DNA of 7,426 bases from JANLQX01 sp043775075. Lineage in GTDB: Bacteria; Actinomycetota; Acidimicrobiia; Acidimicrobiales; JANYDT01. The notes beneath the pieces were generated by a model that saw only the letters and a list, made by a program, of their open reading frames with translations, ran no database searches and was not told where the DNA came from. Shown piece by piece: positions 4,594 through 7,426 of this stretch; within the stretch, counting starts at the first letter, position 1; every line of letters starts with the position of its first letter. Both the position numbers and the translations under genes were made by a program. The stretch is taken from contig JAYVSS010000262.1 in assembly GCA_043775075.1 (NCBI GenBank), positions 1 through 7,426 of the forward strand, read 5' to 3'.

Positions 4594-6113
4594 CGACTCG
4601 CCTTCCGCGCCGGTGATCGTTTGGCCGGTGCCGCCTTCTTCGCGACCGCCTTCTTGCCCACGGTGCGTTTGGCCGGCACCGCAACCGAAGACAGAGCCAT
4701 CTCGACGGTCCCGTTCACAACATCTGCTGCAGCCAACAACTCCGTCGCCGCCACGACGACTCCCTCGGCCAGATCGGTCACCCGCGGTAGCGCGTCGCTA
4801 CACGCAACGAGTCCGAAATGAACGGTTCCCATGTACGACATTACGGTCATATTTAGACCACCTCCGTCAAAGATTGGACCCATTGGATACCAAGACACGA
4901 GTTTTGATCCATTGCAATACAGCGGAAAGTTTGGACCGGGCACGTTCGAAATCGTGACATTGAATAGGGGTCGGTGACGGTCAGCTAATCGCATTGAAGT
5001 GTAGAGCCGAGCCGCCCTCGCAGCGATGGCTGGCGCGGCAAACTCGACCCAGTCGGTGAGGGCGTCGGCCCCGATGGCGTTGGCCTGATCCTTCGAGGCC
5101 CTGGTGGCTGATTGAATCAGCTGGAACCGTTCAACTGCATCGGCCACGTTGGTCGGGAGGGCCACAAACATGTTGGAGACCCGGTTCCCCATTTCTCCTT
5201 TTTGGTCCGCGGCCCGCACCGAAATAGGAACCATTGCCACCAGTGGTTCTACCGGAAGCTCGGAGTTCTCGATCAGATACTGACGCAGCGCACTCGAACA
5301 AAGAGCAAGGACCACGTCATTCACGGTCCCCCCAAACGTCGTTCGAATCTTCTTGATATCGGCCAACGTGACTTCGGCAGTGCCAAAACTGCGCTGCGAG
5401 GTGAGCGGAATATTAAAGCTCGTCCGTGGTGCGGTGAACGGCGCCGGCGGGGATTCGATGCCCTCCACCTTCGGACGATTGCGCAATTGCGTGACCATCT
5501 CAAAGGTCTGCTTGATGGTGTGTACCAACTTCGCCGGTTGACGAACGAGCGAGTTGAAGGCGTAGCTCAACATCTCGACATCCGACGGGATGCGTTCGGC
5601 CTTCCACTCTGGAGCATCGGTGTACCAAGCCGGCTCAGGCGTGGTGTCAAGCAGGTTGGTGGAGAGCTCCGCTCCCGATGCGCCGTCGATGGCAGCGTGA
5701 TGGGTCTTGGACACCATGGCGACATAGCCATGGGCCAGACCCTCGATGATGTGGATCTCCCAGAGCGGGCGACGCCGGTCAAGTGGGCGGCTCATGATGT
5801 CCGCCGCCATCTCCTCCACTTCATGGCGACCGCCTGGCGCCCGCACGGTCACCCGTCGCACGTGGTACTCCAGATCGAATTCCGGGTCCTCCACCCAGAT
5901 CGGATGGTGCAGGCCGAACGGGACTTCGACGAGGCGCCAACGGAACGGAGGCAGCTTGTGCAGACGATTCCCAATGAGCTCCTTGAAGCGGGCAAAGTCG
6001 AATCCCGCGGGCGAATCGGAAGGGTCGTAGATATAAGTCCCGGCCACATGCATCGGACACGTCGCCGATTCCAGATACAGAAATGACGCGTCAAGACCGG
6101 TTAAACGTCGCAT
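4590..6113 (-). CDS. Wax ester synthase / diacylglycerol acyltransferase (WS/DGAT)
   Basis: A 507-residue acyltransferase that esterifies fatty alcohols or diacylglycerol with acyl-CoA, making storage wax esters or triacylglycerol at the membrane/lipid-droplet surface. The N-terminus MRRLTGLDASFLYLES is characteristic. The catalytic HHxxxDG motif is HHAAIDG (138-144), preceded by RPLWEIHIIEGL (115-126). Other family blocks are NDVVLA (265-270), MGNRVSNMFVALP (308-320), NVTISNVPGP (385-394), PMGPI (410-414) and GGGLNMTVMSYMG (417-429). Residues about 480-507 form a Lys/Ala/Pro/Arg-rich tail (KKAVAKKAAPAKR) beyond the usual end. No catalytic residue is missing. GAGG lies 14 bases upstream of the ATG, too far to serve well; a TAGCGT box 8 bases upstream suggests a leaderless mRNA. 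It is convergent with the ABC/LuxR remnant. Confidence 0.95.
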   Translation of the reverse strand: MRRLTGLDASFLYLESATCPMHVAGTYIYDPSDSPAGFDFARFKELIGNRLHKLPPFRWRLVEVPFGLHHPIWVEDPEFDLEYHVRRVTVRAPGGRHEVEEMAADIMSRPLDRRRPLWEIHIIEGLAHGYVAMVSKTHHAAIDGASGAELSTNLLDTTPEPAWYTDAPEWKAERIPSDVEMLSYAFNSLVRQPAKLVHTIKQTFEMVTQLRNRPKVEGIESPPAPFTAPRTSFNIPLTSQRSFGTAEVTLADIKKIRTTFGGTVNDVVLALCSSALRQYLIENSELPVEPLVAMVPISVRAADQKGEMGNRVSNMFVALPTNVADAVERFQLIQSATRASKDQANAIGADALTDWVEFAAPAIAARAARLYTSMRLADRHRPLFNVTISNVPGPNFPLYCNGSKLVSWYPMGPIFDGGGLNMTVMSYMGTVHFGLVACSDALPRVTDLAEGVVVAATELLAAADVVNGTVEMALSSVAVPAKRTVGKKAVAKKAAPAKRSPARKASR

Positions 6114-6119
6114 GCGGCC

Positions 6120-6129
6120 CGACGCTACC
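6120..6129 (-). promoter_or_regulatory. Candidate leaderless promoter of WS/DGAT
   Basis: On the minus strand GGTAGCGTCG contains TAGCGT (6122-6127), a TANNNT-type -10 hexamer ending 8 bases before the ATG. Transcription would then begin at or next to the start codon. The identical 10-mer occurs at nearly the same distance from the downstream-facing glycosylase start. No convincing -35 is seen, as is common for such promoters. Confidence 0.5.
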
Positions 6130-6179
6130 TCAGGCGTGCCAGACGGGATCTTTGCCGGCCTCGGGCGGGAACGAACAAA

Positions 6180-7091
6180 CTATTTCAGGAGCCGGCTCAG
6201 ACGCCGATCGGCGAGTGGTGTTCCGCCGGTTTGGCATGTGGGGCAGTACTGAATGCTCTTGGTCGCAAACGAGACTTCGCGAACGGTGTCGGCGCATACA
6301 GGACACGACAGCCCGGTGCGGGCGTGCACCCGCATGCCCGTGCGTTTGGCGTCTTTCAGCTCACTTGCCGGCTTGCCCGAGCTGCGTTCGATCGCGTCGG
6401 TCAGCACCGATATCACGGCCAATCGAAGCCGTTCTCGTTCTTCGGCGGATAGCCCATTCGACGGCTTGAACGGCGAGAGTCGGGCGACGTGAAGGGCTTC
6501 GTCGGAGTACGCATTTCCCACCCCCGCAAGCAGCGACTGTTCCGTAAGTACACCTTTGATTTGACTGCGACCCTGTTCGGCCAGCAACGCAGCAAATGAT
6601 TCAGAGGTGAACGCGGCACTCAACGGATCAATACCAAGCGTGCGTATCTTTTCCACGTCGTCGGGGTTGCGCACGACATGCACGGCGAGGCGCTTGTCCG
6701 TTCCCGCTTCGGTTGCCGTGAAGCCTGATCCATCATCGAAAATGACGCGCAGCGCCTGCGGACCTTTCGTCAACTTCGGCTTCGCTCCCGGCTTGGCTGA
6801 TGCGGAAAAGGCCAGATCGTCCTGCCACCGGATCCAACCGGCCCGGGCCAAATGCAGGCAGAGGAATATGGGCTCGCCCGCCCCGTCTTCCTCACCGGCG
6901 TCGGTCTCGGCGATCAGGTACTTCCCTCGGCGGCTCCACCCGACGACCCGGCGGCCAGGCAAATCGGCTAACGACGGATCAAATGTCTTCAGCGCGCTTA
7001 TCGCTAACAAATCAACCTTTGCGACCACGAGCCCGCGTGTGCGCTCCGTTAACCAACGCGCCAACGATTCGACTTCGGGCATCTCCGGCAT
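6180..7091 (-). CDS. Fpg/Nei-family DNA glycosylase/AP lyase
   Basis: A 303-residue base-excision-repair enzyme that removes oxidised bases and nicks the abasic site. The N-terminus MPEMPEVES gives the catalytic Pro2 and Glu3, which fixes the start although no Shine-Dalgarno is present. Lys57 lies in RRGKYL. The helix-two-turn-helix is IKGVLTEQSLLAGVGNAYSDEAL (178-200). A C-terminal zinc finger has C263, C266, C283 and C286 with 16 residues between the pairs, followed by TCQTGGTPLADRRLSRLL. Two positions differ from E. coli Fpg: the intercalating Met (HLxMSG) is HLARAG (R83), and the zinc-finger loop Arg is Lys278 (TKSIQYC). Both resemble an actinobacterial Fpg/Nei subgroup I recognise, so lesion preference cannot be assigned. 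It lies 66 bases upstream of WS/DGAT on the same strand. Confidence 0.95.
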   Translation of the reverse strand: MPEMPEVESLARWLTERTRGLVVAKVDLLAISALKTFDPSLADLPGRRVVGWSRRGKYLIAETDAGEEDGAGEPIFLCLHLARAGWIRWQDDLAFSASAKPGAKPKLTKGPQALRVIFDDGSGFTATEAGTDKRLAVHVVRNPDDVEKIRTLGIDPLSAAFTSESFAALLAEQGRSQIKGVLTEQSLLAGVGNAYSDEALHVARLSPFKPSNGLSAEERERLRLAVISVLTDAIERSSGKPASELKDAKRTGMRVHARTGLSCPVCADTVREVSFATKSIQYCPTCQTGGTPLADRRLSRLLK

Positions 7092-7098
7092 CGACGGG

Positions 7099-7108
7099 CG
7101 ACGCTACC
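7099..7108 (-). promoter_or_regulatory. Candidate leaderless promoter of the Fpg/Nei gene
   Basis: The same GGTAGCGTCG 10-mer as before WS/DGAT, here with TAGCGT (7101-7106) ending 9 bases before the ATG at 7091. No Shine-Dalgarno lies in the short leader. This fits transcription starting at the start codon. Confidence 0.5.
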
Positions 7109-7110
7109 GC

Positions 7111-7141
7111 GCCACCCACCCACACACCCACACACCCACAG
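7111..7141. repeat. CACCC/CACAC simple repeat
   Basis: A C/A-only tract of about 30 bases built from CACCC and CACAC units, fully G/T on the minus strand. It fills the 55-base gap between the SDR stop and the glycosylase promoter, just upstream of the candidate -10 box, where a -35 would sit. It is prone to slippage. Confidence 0.7.
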
Positions 7142-7146
7142 AGGAC

Positions 7147-7426
7147 TTACGCATTGCGGATGGTCATGCCACCGTCGACAACGAACACCACACCGTTCAT
7201 AAAGCTCGACGCAGGCATGACCAGCGAGAGGGTGGCGTGAGCCACCTCCTCCGGGTCTCCGTACCGGCGCAGCGGCACCCGGCGCTTGGCGAACAGGGCC
7301 TTGGCATCGTCGGGGATTAACGCCGTCATACCCGTGTTGATCGGCCCGGGACAGACACAGTTGACATTGATACCCCGCGGGCCAAGTTCCACCGCGAGAG
7401 ATCGAGTGAGACCGATGACCGCGTGT
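7147..7426 (-). CDS. Short-chain dehydrogenase/reductase, C-terminal part
   Basis: The last 92 codons of an SDR-family NAD(P)-dependent oxidoreductase; the 5' part lies outside the window. The visible sequence starts HAVIGLTRSLAVELGPRGINVNCVCPGPINTGM, the helix and strand directly after the YxxxK catalytic pair (the Lys codon should be the first one beyond the edge), with the PGPI nucleotide-loop motif. It then has the VPLRRYGDPEEVAHATLSLV helix typical of classical SDRs and ends GVVFVVDGGMTIRNA, the conserved C-terminal DGG strand. The tail length after DGG is normal, so this is the natural end. Substrate cannot be told without the Rossmann half. It is transcribed in the direction of the glycosylase, 55 bases away. 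Confidence 0.93.
   Translation of the reverse strand, partial: HAVIGLTRSLAVELGPRGINVNCVCPGPINTGMTALIPDDAKALFAKRRVPLRRYGDPEEVAHATLSLVMPASSFMNGVVFVVDGGMTIRNA

Noticed and set aside
5112..6086. Long plus-strand ORF of 324 codons
   Set aside because: It lies opposite the well-supported WS/DGAT gene and has a His/Arg-rich composition with no recognisable domain, typical of an antisense shadow in GC-rich DNA.
6607..7320. Plus-strand ORF of 237 codons
   Set aside because: It overlaps the glycosylase, the repeat tract and the SDR on the opposite strand and has no domain features.

Overview
The window looks like chromosomal DNA from a high-GC actinobacterium. The closest fit by eye is an Acidimicrobiia-type (Ilumatobacter-like) genome. 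This rests on overall G+C, a wax ester synthase/diacylglycerol acyltransferase (WS/DGAT) with a lysine/alanine-rich tail, an actinobacterial-type Fpg/Nei glycosylase, and candidate leaderless promoters. The taxonomy is inference, because no marker gene other than one tRNA is present.

Layout. (1) Positions 45-1375, minus strand, hold three small genes: a VOC (glyoxalase-fold) gene broken by a frameshift, a DUF1059-like small protein, and an intact PhnB/3-demethylubiquinone-methyltransferase-like VOC protein. (2) Positions 1376-1756 are a roughly 380-base stretch with no convincing gene. (3) Positions 1757-3717, plus strand, form a tightly packed membrane-protein operon: a six-helix membrane protein, a 51-residue small ORF, a rhomboid-family protein, and a broken VC0807-like membrane protein. 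Each junction is a 4-base stop/start overlap (GTGA, ATGA, ATGA), which implies translational coupling. (4) Positions 3777-3891, minus strand, hold tRNA-Gly(GCC) with an encoded CCA end and a hairpin terminator. (5) Positions about 4022-4593, plus strand, are the scar of a lost operon: a fragmented ABC-exporter ATPase joined directly to the DNA-binding end of a LuxR/NarL-type response regulator. (6) Positions 4590-7426, minus strand, hold an intact WS/DGAT, an intact Fpg/Nei DNA glycosylase, and the C-terminal part of a short-chain dehydrogenase/reductase (SDR) cut by the window edge.

How the parts relate. The left genes look like small accessory functions. The 1757-3717 operon is probably a membrane-located module whose last gene has decayed. 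The WS/DGAT makes storage lipid (wax ester or triacylglycerol), and the glycosylase repairs oxidised bases. Both are preceded by the same 10-mer containing a TAGCGT -10 hexamer 8-9 nt before the ATG and lack a well-placed Shine-Dalgarno, suggesting leaderless transcription.

Three separate loci carry reading-frame lesions while the long WS/DGAT and glycosylase frames are clean. This favours real gene decay over uniformly poor sequence, though single-base sequencing errors cannot be excluded for the VOC gene. I see no phage, IS element, CRISPR array or clearly new defence system.
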